Shown: positions 52,538 through 61,564, numbered from the stretch's first letter. The stretch: DNA of 64,000 nt from Kribbella sp. VKM Ac-2568 (GCF_004345365.1 NZ_SLVF01000005.1:620001-684000); one strand, 5' to 3'. Notes: generated by a model from the sequence alone, not told the origin. Numbers and translations: made by a program.

Positions 52538-53953
52538 TCAGAGCACGGTGTCGAGCAGCCGGCCCACATCCACACCGAACGGCCGGTCGGCATCGATCGC
52601 CGGTACGACGTCCGCTACGGAGCCGAGGAAGTCCCGTAACCCTTGCGGCACAGGCTTTTTCGACAGCGCGAATGCCTGGTACACGGCAAGCAACTCACAG
52701 GCGGCGACCTCACGCGTCAGCCGCACCGCCTCACCCAGCACGCCGACAGCCTCCCACGAGAAGCTCTGCACATCCTCTTGCCCGTTGGAGGTCTCGAGCG
52801 CACCGATTGCCGAAGGCAACGCCAGTCGGCGCAAGTAGTGGACGGTGGCGACGGCTCGTTTGTGCACAGTCACCAGGCCCGCCTGCGGACCAGGATCGTG
52901 CGCCAACTGTGCAGGTAGTCCGGTGACGGCAGGATCGAGCAGCCGATGAATCCGGGCCGTCGACACCTCTGCCGCATGAGTCAGCGCAGCGACCAGTTGA
53001 TCGCAATGCGCGGCCAGGTCGATGCCGTGGAATCCCGCCGTTCCGATGAAGGTTCCCTCAAGAAATGCAGGCGAATCCGTCACGCCGGTCAGCGCACGCT
53101 CTACCGCCTCGTCGAGACGCGCGACGGATCGCCTGACATGCGAGATGACCTGTCCTGCGACTCGGAACGACACTGGCGCTTGCAGTGACCGTGGCCCATC
53201 TTCCGGTCCGGCGAGCCGCAGAATCCGCTCCAGCTCAGCCGTCAGCAGCTCGTCTCCCCTGCCACACAAGGGGTTGTACGGGTCGCGATTCGCGCCGATC
53301 ACCGCGATGGAGCCAGCGGCGACCAAACTCAGGTGATCCGCGAGCCGTCGCGCGCGCCCCACCTGCAGCCACGCTCTGCCAGTAGCACCGGGGATCCCGG
53401 CAAGCAGCGAGATCCCTTCCTTCGGACCCAGCTCGAAGGGTGGCGACACGCCGTCGGCCGGCCAGATCGTCCCGTCTGCTTGGAGAACCGACCCAATACC
53501 GACCAGCGGGCCGAAGGCGTGGGCCAGCGGGATGATCTCGCCGGCCGAGCCCGCGCCTCCGACCGGGATCGCGGGCACCACGCCACTGTTGAGCAGCGCC
53601 ACCAACTGCAAGCAGAGCTCGGGCGAGACACCCGCATCGCCGGTCAGGAAGGTCCTCAGGCGCGCGACCACGACGGCGCGAGCCTCGTCGGGTGCCAACC
53701 ACGGCGGTCCGCCCGCAGCTCGTCCGAGCAGGAGATTGCGTTGGTGGACCCGCTGCTCCTCGTCGGTGAGCCGACGCTTGCTCATGGCCCCCATCCCGGT
53801 GTTCACGCCGTAGACGGGATCACCGGTGCGCAGAGCACCCAGTACGGCGTACCGGGTGGCGCCGAGGCGGTCGAGCAGGTTGCGGGAGAGTTCGAGCGGC
53901 TCGGTATCGATCAGTTGCCGGGGGCCAAGGTCTTCGGTGCGGTCGATCAGCAT
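52538..53953 (-). CDS. Histidine/phenylalanine ammonia-lyase fold protein lacking MIO serine
   Basis: 471 residues of the aromatic amino acid lyase fold. Retained: the catalytic-loop Tyr in VYGVNTGMGAMSKR, Arg in APVSFRVAGQ, and Glu in LETSNGQEDVQSFSWEA. Altered: the Ala-Ser-Gly triad that cyclises to the MIO group is Ser-Ala-Gly in GGAGSAGEIIPLAHAFG, so the serine needed for dehydroalanine is gone. The usual Asn-Gly after KEG(L/I)xLL is Ala-Gly (KEGISLLAGIPG), and the Tyr before Arg in YSLR is Val. MIO-dependent chemistry is therefore unlikely; the fold may catalyse something else or bind ligand. ATG begins one base after the upstream OCD-like stop, a clear operon. Confidence 0.8.
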   Translation of the reverse strand: MLIDRTEDLGPRQLIDTEPLELSRNLLDRLGATRYAVLGALRTGDPVYGVNTGMGAMSKRRLTDEEQRVHQRNLLLGRAAGGPPWLAPDEARAVVVARLRTFLTGDAGVSPELCLQLVALLNSGVVPAIPVGGAGSAGEIIPLAHAFGPLVGIGSVLQADGTIWPADGVSPPFELGPKEGISLLAGIPGATGRAWLQVGRARRLADHLSLVAAGSIAVIGANRDPYNPLCGRGDELLTAELERILRLAGPEDGPRSLQAPVSFRVAGQVISHVRRSVARLDEAVERALTGVTDSPAFLEGTFIGTAGFHGIDLAAHCDQLVAALTHAAEVSTARIHRLLDPAVTGLPAQLAHDPGPQAGLVTVHKRAVATVHYLRRLALPSAIGALETSNGQEDVQSFSWEAVGVLGEAVRLTREVAACELLAVYQAFALSKKPVPQGLRDFLGSVADVVPAIDADRPFGVDVGRLLDTVL

Positions 53954-53954
53954 G

Positions 53955-54974
53955 TCAGTGGAATCTCAGCATCGTGCCGACGTCCGCGGCCTCGGCGCGC
54001 CGGAGGATCAGGTGCGCGATGGCGACGTCGAGCAGGGACAACCCGCGGTGCCAGAAGAGGATCCGCTCGGCATCCTTCTCCCGGCCCGGCTTCTGCCCGG
54101 CGACGATCTGGCCCAGCTCGGCGTACAGGGTCTCGGGTGAGAGTCGGCCGGAGTCAACGTGCCGGCGGAGCGCGCCGAACCGCCCGGACTGCGCCTCGCG
54201 CCAGTCGTCGACGACCACCTTGTCCATCACGTCCAGCAGGTCCAGTTCGACGGCGCTCACCGTGCCGTAGGGGACGACGAAGGCGCCGGGGCGGACGGCC
54301 GCAGTACGCAGGAGTGGTTCCGGTTCGGTCAGCCGGGTCGCTTCGACGATCACATCGGCGCCGTCGAAGGCCTCCTCCGCGGTGGCGACCACCCGGACCG
54401 GCGTGGACAACTCCGCGGAGAGTTCCGCCGCGAACTTCTCCCGGGACTCGGGCCGGCGCGACGTCACCCGGATCTCGTCGAGGTCGAGGAGATCGTCGAG
54501 CATGGTGACATTCCACCACGCCGTACCGCGAGCGCCGGCGTGCGCGAGGATCTTGCTGTCCGGGCGGGCGAGGTACCGGGCGCCGACCGTCGTCATCGCG
54601 CCGGTGCGCGCGGCGGTGATCATGGTCGCGTCCAGGACCGCCAGCGGGACGCCGGTGGTCGGGTCGAACAAGGTCGCCATCGCGAGTTCGCTCGGCAGCC
54701 CGACCTGGTAGTTCGGCACGAAGTCGCCGACCACCTTCACACCGCTGACACCGTTCTCGCCGAGCCGGTTCAGGTGGCCGCGCAGGACGTTGAAGTGCCC
54801 GATCCCTCCGTTGTCCGGCATCAGGTGCACCCGTGGCTCGAAGCTGGTCTCGCCCTCACCGTGGTCCCGCACCGCTTCCTCGACCGCGTCGACGAGCTCC
54901 GTCCGAGTCAGCCCGAGCGAGTCGATCTCCGGTCCTGACAAGAACCGCAGCCAGATCCCGTCCCTGTCAGCCAT
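53955..54974 (-). CDS. Ornithine cyclodeaminase/mu-crystallin family protein
   Basis: 339 residues. The family's substrate Lys is in VSGVKVVGDF, the pattern LFDPTTGVPLAVLDATMITA, then ARTGAMTTVGARYLARP is canonical, and the Asp of VVVDDWREA sits where the catalytic Asp is expected. The Rossmann loop reads AHAGARGTAWWN rather than the common GxGxQA, so the cofactor site is somewhat altered. GAGAGGAA precedes the ATG. Members interconvert amino and imino acids (ornithine to proline, alanine dehydrogenase-like, imine reduction). Co-transcribed with the lyase-fold protein, so they probably act on the same amino acid-like substrate. Confidence 0.88.
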   Translation of the reverse strand: MADRDGIWLRFLSGPEIDSLGLTRTELVDAVEEAVRDHGEGETSFEPRVHLMPDNGGIGHFNVLRGHLNRLGENGVSGVKVVGDFVPNYQVGLPSELAMATLFDPTTGVPLAVLDATMITAARTGAMTTVGARYLARPDSKILAHAGARGTAWWNVTMLDDLLDLDEIRVTSRRPESREKFAAELSAELSTPVRVVATAEEAFDGADVIVEATRLTEPEPLLRTAAVRPGAFVVPYGTVSAVELDLLDVMDKVVVDDWREAQSGRFGALRRHVDSGRLSPETLYAELGQIVAGQKPGREKDAERILFWHRGLSLLDVAIAHLILRRAEAADVGTMLRFH

Positions 54975-55079
54975 CGAGTTCTTCCTCTCGTCGGCCTGGT
55001 CGTCGTTCCCGGTCGTCGTCGGGGTCCTTTGTTCCGGTGCCTCCTTTGCATGGTGTCAGGGTGGCCCGCGAGGCTCCAG

Positions 55080-55485
55080 GTGATCGACGACTGGGCCGCG
55101 TTCATAAAGCCGTACCTGGACGCCGAGACGACCTCGGCCGACCGGCTGGCGGCGTACATCCGCTCCCGGCTCGCCTACCTGCGCGACAACCAGTCCCGGC
55201 TGGTCGCGGTGGCGGAGATCATCGTCAACCACCGCGCCCCGGACGGAAAGCCGGTCTTCGCCGAGCGCGACGCGGTTCCCGTCGCCGAGCTGGTCGCCAC
55301 CTTGCGCGCGGGTCAGCAGGCCGGCGAGTTCCGCGCCTTCGACCCGAAGGTGCTCGCGATGACGATCACGCAGCCATCGACGGTGCGCTGACCTACTGGG
55401 CGGAGCACCCAGGGCACCGACCTCACGGCGTGCGGGGACGAACTGGTCACGCTGTTCCGCCTCGCCACCGAGAGGCGAGGAGTAA
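55080..55485 (+). pseudogene. TetR-type regulator remnant
   Basis: Reads as a TetR C-terminal ligand domain: VIDDWAAFIKPYLDAETTSA, LAAYIRSRLAYLRDNQSRLV, then VAVAEIIVNHRAPDGKPVFA. The DNA-binding head is missing. Near 55368 one base appears lost (the frame moves to AAIDGALTYWAEHP), and near 55412 one base appears gained (the frame returns to give DELVTLFRLATERR). No functional protein can result. It is the plus-strand neighbour of the OCD/lyase operon, divergent from it, where a regulator would be expected. Confidence 0.7.
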
Positions 55486-55488
55486 GCC

Positions 55489-56003
55489 ATGAGCACCGAC
55501 TCATCCACCAAGTCCGTGATCGGCCACTCCACCGCCGACAAGGTGGTGCTGTACGGCGGATTCCCGTTGGCCGGGCTCGCGCTCGGGTTCTTCCTGCCGC
55601 GGAACGCCGACTGGGCGGTCGACCAGCGGTGGGTGCCGTTCCAGGGCCGCTCGAACTGATCGCGAAGGCCGACAGTTGGTGGGTGGTCGCGCTGCTCACC
55701 GCGATCGGCGTGGTCGCCAGTGTCTTCCTGGCGGCAGCGGCGCTCGAGGACACGCTGAAGGTGACCATGACGAACACCGAGGTCGAGTTCCTGAAGAACC
55801 AGAAGACGACCCGGGTACCGCGGAACCACGTGGCGGTGGCTTTCCTGGACGGCAACGCGGTCCTGAAGGCACGCTCGAAGGTGTTCGCCCTCGGCGACGA
55901 GGGCAAGCACGACGTCCGCGAACTCCGCGAAGAGGTCGCCAAGCCCGGCTACACCGTCCGCGACGAGGACAAACGCCAGTACTGGCGCCCAACCACCCAT
56001 TGA
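55489..56003 (+). pseudogene. YqeB family membrane protein, frameshifted
   Basis: The first 56 codons (STDSSTKSVIGHSTADKVVL, then a hydrophobic GGFPLAGLALGFFLP) stop at a TGA at 55657. The body continues in another frame from PLELIAKADSWWVVALLTAI, then GVVASVFLAAAALEDTLKVT and EVEFLKNQKTTRVPRNHVAV. Adding one C in the GGGCC near 55645 gives a continuous FQGPLELIAK. This resembles the YqeB family, small membrane proteins with a PH-like domain. A mutation or a sequencing error; the gene abuts the TetR remnant. Confidence 0.7.
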
Positions 56004-56105
56004 TCCGTACCCTCAGTACGCCGTACGGCGGTGGTCGCTGTCTCGCTCTGTGGGCGGGCGCGCGGTGGAGGTGAAGCGTTTGCCCGCGGTGGGCAGGATG
56101 GAAGT

Positions 56106-56495
56106 GTGATCACGGTTGAGCAGGCGAAACGACTACGCAAAGCCGGAGCTCTCTGGGTACCGGGAGCCGGGGACCGGTTCGTGGTACCGGACCGCGACAT
56201 GGACGAGGACGTGTTCGTGGTCAGCGACATGACCGTCGAGGTGCACGATTACCCCGGCGGCAAGGTGATCGGGTTCAACGGCACCACCGAGTGGGCGCTC
56301 GACAGCATCGAACAGCGCGAAGTCATCTGGCTCCCCCGCGAGGACCAGCTCCGCAACCTCCTGGGCACCCACTTCCAGGCCCTGGAAGTAGCGCCCGGCG
56401 GCTACACGATCCGCCTCACGGACGACAGCAGCTTCCCGGCCCGGGACGCCGAGCAGGCCTACGCCAACGCCCTCCTCCACCTCCTCAACGGCTGA
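56106..56495 (+). CDS. Conserved actinobacterial hypothetical protein
   Basis: 129 residues, soluble. The pattern VITVEQAKRLRKAGALWVPG, GDRFVVPDRDMDEDVFVVSD, then MTVEVHDYPGGKVIGFNGTT and IWLPREDQLRNLLGTHF is strongly conserved in actinobacteria, sometimes labelled pilus assembly protein for no good reason. Function unknown. GTG start with a modest GGAAG upstream. It ends 29 bases from the convergent LacI gene. Confidence 0.78.
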   Translation: MITVEQAKRLRKAGALWVPGAGDRFVVPDRDMDEDVFVVSDMTVEVHDYPGGKVIGFNGTTEWALDSIEQREVIWLPREDQLRNLLGTHFQALEVAPGGYTIRLTDDSSFPARDAEQAYANALLHLLNG

Positions 56496-56524
56496 CCTCC
56501 AGCAGCTTGAGGCTGTCTCTGCGG

Positions 56525-57550
56525 TCAGGTGGCAGGCCGGGCGGTGGAGCTTCGGATCACCAACTGAGTGGCCAACTCTGTGTGGCGGGCGCCTGGTGGT
56601 TTGCCGTCGCGGACGCGGAGCAGTGTCCGGAAGGCGAAGGCGCCCATTTCTTGCAGGGGCTGGCGGACCGTGGTCAACGGCGGAGTCGACGATTCGGCGA
56701 GATAGGTGTCGTCGAAGCCGACGACACTCAGGTCCGCCGGTACGGCGAGCCCGCGTTGCCGGGCGGCCTCGATCACTCCGATGGCGATCGAGTCGTTCCC
56801 CGCGATGACAGCCGTGGGTGGCTCGCCCAGCCCGAGCAGGCGTTGTCCCTCGGCGAGACCGGTGGGGGTGACGAACGGACCGTGCGACACCAGGTCCGTG
56901 TCAACGCGCAGACGAGCATTGCTCATCGCGGCAAGGTAGCCGTGCAGCCGGGCTTGTCCGCAGGTCGACGTCACCGGTCCGCCGACGAAGGCGATTCTCC
57001 GATGGCCCAGACCGACCAGATACTCGGTCGCGTCGACGCCCCCAGCCGCGTTGGTCGACCCAACACTGGCCACCTCGATCGAGGGAAGGCTCAACGGATC
57101 GATCGCCACCAGCGGCATCCTGGCTCGGTCGAGGGCAGTGAGCTGAGCGTCCGTCAACTCGCAAGCCACCACGATGATGCCTTCGTGTCCGGCGGCGCGG
57201 AGTCGCCTCGTCCAGGCCTGCGGAGTCGATCCGGCCACATCCTGGAGAAGCGCCACGACGACGTCCATCTCCTCCAAGTTCGCCGCCTTGGTGACGCCAC
57301 GCAGCACCTCGGAGGTGTACGGGGCGAGCAGATCGTCGCAGACCAGATTGACGGTGTGAACCCTCCTGCGCTCCTGGTTCTGCGGCGGGACATATCCGCA
57401 ATCCGCCAGGGCCTGCTCGACCCGCGCACGGGTCGCGGCTGCCACATCCGGGCGCCCATGCAGCACCTTCGACACCGTCGGCGTCGACACACCGGCCGCG
57501 GCGGCAACCATCGCCAGAGTTGCCCGCCCACCCGCAACCGCCTTAGACAC
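56525..57550 (-). CDS. LacI family transcriptional regulator (orphan)
   Basis: 341 residues. Head: TLAMVAAAAGVSTPTVSKVL, then HGRPDVAAATRARVEQAL and CGYVPPQNQERRR. Sugar-binding domain: VNLVCDDLLAPYTSEVLRGV, ATEYLVGLGHRRIAFVGGPV and LSVVGFDDTYLAESSTPPLT. GGGAGGTCATC precedes the GTG. No transport or catabolic gene is adjacent on either side, so the target is unknown, and I saw no palindrome in its own upstream region. Confidence 0.9.
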   Translation of the reverse strand: MSKAVAGGRATLAMVAAAAGVSTPTVSKVLHGRPDVAAATRARVEQALADCGYVPPQNQERRRVHTVNLVCDDLLAPYTSEVLRGVTKAANLEEMDVVVALLQDVAGSTPQAWTRRLRAAGHEGIIVVACELTDAQLTALDRARMPLVAIDPLSLPSIEVASVGSTNAAGGVDATEYLVGLGHRRIAFVGGPVTSTCGQARLHGYLAAMSNARLRVDTDLVSHGPFVTPTGLAEGQRLLGLGEPPTAVIAGNDSIAIGVIEAARQRGLAVPADLSVVGFDDTYLAESSTPPLTTVRQPLQEMGAFAFRTLLRVRDGKPPGARHTELATQLVIRSSTARPAT

Positions 57551-57989
57551 GATGACCTCCCGACCAGGATTCTCCTACAGACCCCCGACAGATTCCGTGA
57601 ATTGGCGCTCGCCCACCGGCCCGGTGGCTCGACCGAGGACGCCACTCGGCCCAACCGCGCTGGAGGCATGGCAGCCGGAGAAGCAACAGCACCCTCAGAA
57701 CACATCTGGGCAGAGCACCAAGGATCCGAGATTCAGCGCATCTCGACACCGAGCTGGCAAGGGGTAGTGAAGGGTGGTCTGGCACGCGGAATTGCTGGCC
57801 CGGTGAGCTGCGGGAGCGAGCCGCCACGGAGGTGGAGTGGGTGGGGTCTGGACGGCGGGCCGGCCGGGTTTGGGTGAGGCCCCTCAGCTCTTACCCGTGC
57901 CTGGCCGGCCGGTGGCGCGTCCTCCTGTTCTGTTGAAGGTGATTTGCGGGTACTACCTGGGTGGGCGTCCGCCCAGTGGGCGGGCGCGG
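57551..57989. other. Intergenic region without recognised gene
   Basis: About 440 bases between the orphan LacI start and the GyrA-tail-like gene end. I see no conserved protein. There are GC-rich palindromic pieces (GGCCGGCC twice near 57857 and 57902) and a GGGTAC at 57947 that looks like a stress promoter -10 but points at no gene. Confidence 0.4.
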
Positions 57990-58367
57990 TCAGTGGGTTA
58001 GGGCGGCGCGGAGTTCGGTGGCGCGGTGGGCGATGCGGTCGCGCGATGCAGCCGTGAAGCGGTCCAGGGGGAGGCCGAGGATCGCGGTGGCCTGGAGGTG
58101 GGTGATCTCCAGCAGGTCGCGCAGGCTGCGGATGGAGCTCTCGCGGCCCGGGGACGTCGCGATCACGTCGAGGACCTCGGCGCGGTGGTCGATGGCCGCG
58201 AGGATGCCGTCGTAGATCTCCAGCTGGGTGAAGGCCGAGCGGTCCGGCTCGGCGTGCGCCGGTTCGGCTGTCTTCGACGCACCGCGGACCACCTGGCGCC
58301 ACAAGGCCGGTACGACGTCGCGGTGGCGGGTGGATCGCCGGATGGTCGGCTGGGCATATGTCGTCAT
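57990..58367 (-). CDS. Small protein resembling the GyrA/ParC coiled-coil tail
   Basis: 125 residues. After a short basic N-terminus (RRSTRHRDVVPALWRQVVRG), the segment IYDGILAAIDHRAEVLDVIA, TSPGRESSIRSLRDLLEITH, then LQATAILGLPLDRFTAASRD reads like the helical dimer-gate region of DNA gyrase or topoisomerase IV subunit A, with the LQATAILGLPL corresponding to the conserved QAQAILDMxLxxL. There is no catalytic Tyr or DNA-gate domain. It may be a stand-alone helical protein derived from GyrA. AGGAG before the ATG supports translation. Confidence 0.65.
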   Translation of the reverse strand: MTTYAQPTIRRSTRHRDVVPALWRQVVRGASKTAEPAHAEPDRSAFTQLEIYDGILAAIDHRAEVLDVIATSPGRESSIRSLRDLLEITHLQATAILGLPLDRFTAASRDRIAHRATELRAALTH

Positions 58368-58394
58368 CAGTTGCGCTCCTGATTCGGTGGTGGG

Positions 58395-59093
58395 TCAGTC
58401 GGCCGTGGCGACCGCGTGTGGTTCGCGGGCCGGGCATCGCTTGCCCGGCGTGGTGAGCGCCTCGAAGTGCCAGGGCTCGTTGTCGTAACGGCGGCAGACG
58501 CCGTAGCGCCAGCCGTTCTTGTTCAGCCAGACCATCGCCGCCTGCGGGCCGATGTCGACCGCCGTGCCCTGGACGTGTGCGGACTGCTCGGGCGGCAGCA
58601 CCCAGCGGGTGGCCGCCTGGTACGAGCCGTACTTCACGATGGCTTCCCGCAGCAGTCGCCTCTGCTTGGCGGCACTGCGCCGCGCCGACGTGATGCTGAT
58701 CCGCACTCCGTCGGCCTTCGCCGCGGTGATCGCCTTCCTCAGGCGGGTCCGCAGCTTCGGCGACAGCCCGTCGATGTCTTCCTCGCTGTAGCCGGACGAG
58801 GACCGGGTCGGCGTCTTGGTCGGGGTCGACGGAGTCTTCGTCGGCTTCCGAGTCGGCGTCTTGGAGGGCTTCACCGGGGGCGGCGTGCTCTTGCTGACCT
58901 CGACCACGGGCGGCGGCGAACCACCCGGCCCGCTCGCGACCACCGGCCGTTTGTCGGCGGACGTGTCGAAATCCAGCAGGTCGACGAGCTGGGCATGCCA
59001 CATCACGAGCGACGCGACCACGGCCAGACCCGTCACGGACAGCAACCAGGCTCGCACCGGGACGGTGTGGCGGGGCGGCAGGTGGTTGCTCAT
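58395..59093 (-). CDS. M15 family D-Ala-D-Ala carboxypeptidase (VanY-like)
   Basis: 232 residues. One N-terminal membrane anchor (RAWLLSVTGLAVVASLVMWH), then a Pro/Thr/Lys linker (PTRKPTKTPSTPTKTPTRSS) that spans the cell wall, and a C-terminal peptidase domain. Zinc ligands are His and Asp in QSAHVQGTAVDIG and His in NEPWHFE; RISITSARRSAAKQRRLL is the typical N-terminal part. It should trim the terminal D-Ala of peptidoglycan stems. It lies 27 bases downstream of the GyrA-tail-like gene stop on the same strand in reverse order. Divergent from the two-component genes. Confidence 0.88.
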   Translation of the reverse strand: MSNHLPPRHTVPVRAWLLSVTGLAVVASLVMWHAQLVDLLDFDTSADKRPVVASGPGGSPPPVVEVSKSTPPPVKPSKTPTRKPTKTPSTPTKTPTRSSSGYSEEDIDGLSPKLRTRLRKAITAAKADGVRISITSARRSAAKQRRLLREAIVKYGSYQAATRWVLPPEQSAHVQGTAVDIGPQAAMVWLNKNGWRYGVCRRYDNEPWHFEALTTPGKRCPAREPHAVATAD

Positions 59094-59273
59094 GGGGTAC
59101 AGCCTCTCGGGTCGGCGGGGTTCGCCACATCGGTCCCAGGGACCGTCTCGGACGGCCGGAAGTCGGACCTGGGTAGGGGGTCGGACGCCTCGCCTCCTCC
59201 GAAAGTTGGAGAGACGGCCCGTTCGGGCGCACGAGCCGCCCATTCTCACACGCGACTACGCTGAGCTAGTGCA

Positions 59274-60653
59274 GTGTCAAGCAGATTCGCCGACGGGGCG
59301 CTGAGGGTGTGGGCCCTCTGGCGCCGGATGCCGTCTGTGCAGCAGGATCTGCTGCTGGCGGCACTCATCGGCATCGTCTGGTTCTCCGGCCTGGCGCTGA
59401 TCAACAACAGCGGCCTGCGCCCGGCGAACCCGAGCGTCTCCGTCGTCACCGGGATCTTCCTGGTCCTGACCGTGGCCCTGGTCCGGACGATTCCCCGGAC
59501 GACGCTCGTCCTGGTCTCGCTGCTCTATCCCCTGCTGTACGCGTCGGCGGGGACCGGGCTCGCCGAGCAGCTCGGCCTGACGATCTTCCGAGCACCCGCG
59601 ATCAGCGACGCCGCCCTGCAGTCCGAGCTGCATCTCGTGCCGCTGCTGGTGGTCGGATACCTGGCGGCCTCGAGCGGAGTCCGGCGGCTGGCTTGTCTCT
59701 TCTTCACGATGGGCAGCCTGGCCGCCCTGATGATCGGCCTGCCCACCGTCGTCGCGATCGTGCTGAGCTACAGCCCCCCGAACATCACCCGGTACGGCGA
59801 GCGCTACCGGAATCTGCCGACCGACCTCTCCAGTCTTTACAGCTACATCGACGTGTCCCTCTTCGTCTTCGCCGAGGCGTTGATCTGCGGCATGGTGCTG
59901 CTCGGCGCGAACTCGCTGCGGCACCGCAAGAGCCTGCTGGTGCTCGAGCAGCGCAACGCCGCCCTGGTGCGGCTGCGCGCGATCGAGGCCGAGCGGATCG
60001 CCAACGCGGAGCGGACCCGGATCGCCCGTGACCTGCACGATGTGGTCTCGCACCACATGAGCGCGGTGGTGATCAGGGCCCAGGCGGCGGACCGCGTCGC
60101 GGACCAGAATCCGGCGGCGTTGCGCGAGGCCGTCCGCTGGATCGCTGCCAGCGGCAAGGAAGCGCTGACGGCGATGCGGGAGACCGTGCGCGTGCTGAAC
60201 AACGCGACTCCACCCGGCATCGGCGCGGAGACAGCCCCGGTACCAGGGCTGGCTGACGTCGCGCGGATGGGTGACCGGTTGAAGGCGGTCGGCGTGGACG
60301 TGACGATGACCCTGCCCACACGCACCCGGCAACTCACCTCCGCCACGGACCTGACCGCGGTCCGGATCATCCAGGAGGCGTTGACCAACGTGATGGTGCA
60401 TGCGAAGGCGACCGCGGCGCATGTCACTTGGCAGAGTGGGGCGCAGGGTGAACTGCTGACGATCGACGACAACGGCAGCGGCGGACCACCGCCGGTGAAT
60501 GTGCTGGAGACAGCGCGGCGCAACGAGAGCGGCCGCGGCAACGGACTGATCGGAATGCGCGAGCGCGCGCACGCGAGCGGCGGCACCTTGACCGTCGCCG
60601 CCGGACCACTGGGTGGATGGAGAGTGCAGGCATGGTTGCCGCCGCAGAGGTGA
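59274..60653 (+). CDS. Sensor histidine kinase, NarL-partner type (HisKA_3)
   Basis: 459 residues. About six membrane helices to residue 220 (LLLAALIGIVWFSGLALINN; FLVLTVALVRTIPRTTLVLV; LVPLLVVGYLAASSG). The dimerisation helix carries ERTRIARDLHDVVSHHMSAV, with phospho-His in LHDVV. The ATPase domain has QEALTNVMVHAKA and NGLIGMRERAHASGG. No extracellular sensor domain, so a membrane or intramembrane signal is likely. GTG start. The response regulator start overlaps its 3' end by 22 bases. Confidence 0.92.
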   Translation: MSSRFADGALRVWALWRRMPSVQQDLLLAALIGIVWFSGLALINNSGLRPANPSVSVVTGIFLVLTVALVRTIPRTTLVLVSLLYPLLYASAGTGLAEQLGLTIFRAPAISDAALQSELHLVPLLVVGYLAASSGVRRLACLFFTMGSLAALMIGLPTVVAIVLSYSPPNITRYGERYRNLPTDLSSLYSYIDVSLFVFAEALICGMVLLGANSLRHRKSLLVLEQRNAALVRLRAIEAERIANAERTRIARDLHDVVSHHMSAVVIRAQAADRVADQNPAALREAVRWIAASGKEALTAMRETVRVLNNATPPGIGAETAPVPGLADVARMGDRLKAVGVDVTMTLPTRTRQLTSATDLTAVRIIQEALTNVMVHAKATAAHVTWQSGAQGELLTIDDNGSGGPPPVNVLETARRNESGRGNGLIGMRERAHASGGTLTVAAGPLGGWRVQAWLPPQR

Positions 60654-61387
60654 CGGAACAGATCCGGGTCCTGGTGGCCGACGACCAGGGCGTGATCCGG
60701 ATGGGGCTCGCGATGATCCTCGACCACGAGCCGGATCTGACCACGGTCGCGCAGGCCGGCGACGGCGAGGAGGCGCTCCGGCTGATCGAGCAGTACGACC
60801 CGGACGTGGTGCTGATGGACATCCGGATGCCGGTGATGGACGGGCTCGTCGCCACCGAGCGGATCTCCGCCGCGGCCAAGGAGTCCGGCAGCAACCGGCC
60901 CGCGGTACTGGTACTGACCACGTTCGATGACGAGGCCTATGTACTGAGTGCGGTCCGCGCCGGGGCGTCGGGATTTCTGTTGAAGGACACGGATCCGGAT
61001 CTGCTGGTGTCGGCCGTGCGAGCTGTGCACCGTGGGGATTCGCTGGTCGATCCGGCGTCTACCCGGGTGCTGCTCGAGCGTTGCGTCGAGCTGGAACGAC
61101 AGGTCGGCAACGGGCCTGCGGAGGCACCGCCGCCGGCCGCCGGGCGGTGGACCGGGCCGCTCGCCCAGTTGAGCGAGCGCGAGCGGGAGATCCTCGTCTG
61201 GATGGCGCGCGGGCTGTCGAACCGCGACCTCGCCGCGAAGCTCTTCGTCAGCGAGACGACGGTGAAGACCCACGTCAGCAGCGTGCTGTCGAAGCTCGGG
61301 CTGTCCAGCCGGGTCCAGGCCGTCGTGGTTGCCTACGAGGCCGGCGTCGTCCGCCCGGGCGAGGCCGAGGTCCGCTGGGAAGGCTGA
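60632..61387 (+). CDS. Response regulator, NarL/LuxR family
   Basis: 251 residues. Receiver domain: IRVLVADDQGVIRMGLAMIL (acidic pocket), phospho-Asp in DVVLMDIRMPVMDGL, TTFDDEAYVLSAVRAGASGF and the Lys in LLKDTDPDLL. C-terminal LuxR helix-turn-helix: LSEREREILVWMARGLSNRD, LAAKLFVSETTVKTHVSSVL. The ATG has GGAGAG at seven bases; a GTG overlapping the kinase stop (60650) and an ATG at 60617 are alternatives. It partners with the upstream kinase. Targets unknown; the neighbouring M15 peptidase is a candidate because both concern the envelope, which is a guess. Confidence 0.93.
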   Translation: MVAAAEVTEQIRVLVADDQGVIRMGLAMILDHEPDLTTVAQAGDGEEALRLIEQYDPDVVLMDIRMPVMDGLVATERISAAAKESGSNRPAVLVLTTFDDEAYVLSAVRAGASGFLLKDTDPDLLVSAVRAVHRGDSLVDPASTRVLLERCVELERQVGNGPAEAPPPAAGRWTGPLAQLSEREREILVWMARGLSNRDLAAKLFVSETTVKTHVSSVLSKLGLSSRVQAVVVAYEAGVVRPGEAEVRWEG

Positions 61388-61447
61388 TCGAGGTACTGCG
61401 AAATCGGCCGCGCCTGGCATCAGACGCTCACCAATGAGTGGGCTGAT

Positions 61448-61564
61448 TCAGCGGTTCACGAGGAGATAGACCGCCCCGGTCGCGGCAGCGACGACGAGAA
61501 CGACGGTGACGAGCTGGGTGCGGACCGACGCCTGGCGGCGGTGGGGCAGGAAGTCTCCGGTCAT
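61448..61564 (-). CDS. Possible small membrane protein, 38 residues
   Basis: MTGDFLPHRRQASVRTQLVT, then VVLVVAAATGAVYLLVNR: a positive N-terminus and one clear transmembrane helix. A weak AGG-containing ribosome site. A GGGTAT inside the inverted repeat 92 bases upstream could be a stress-type promoter element. No family recognised. Confidence 0.4.
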   Translation of the reverse strand: MTGDFLPHRRQASVRTQLVTVVLVVAAATGAVYLLVNR

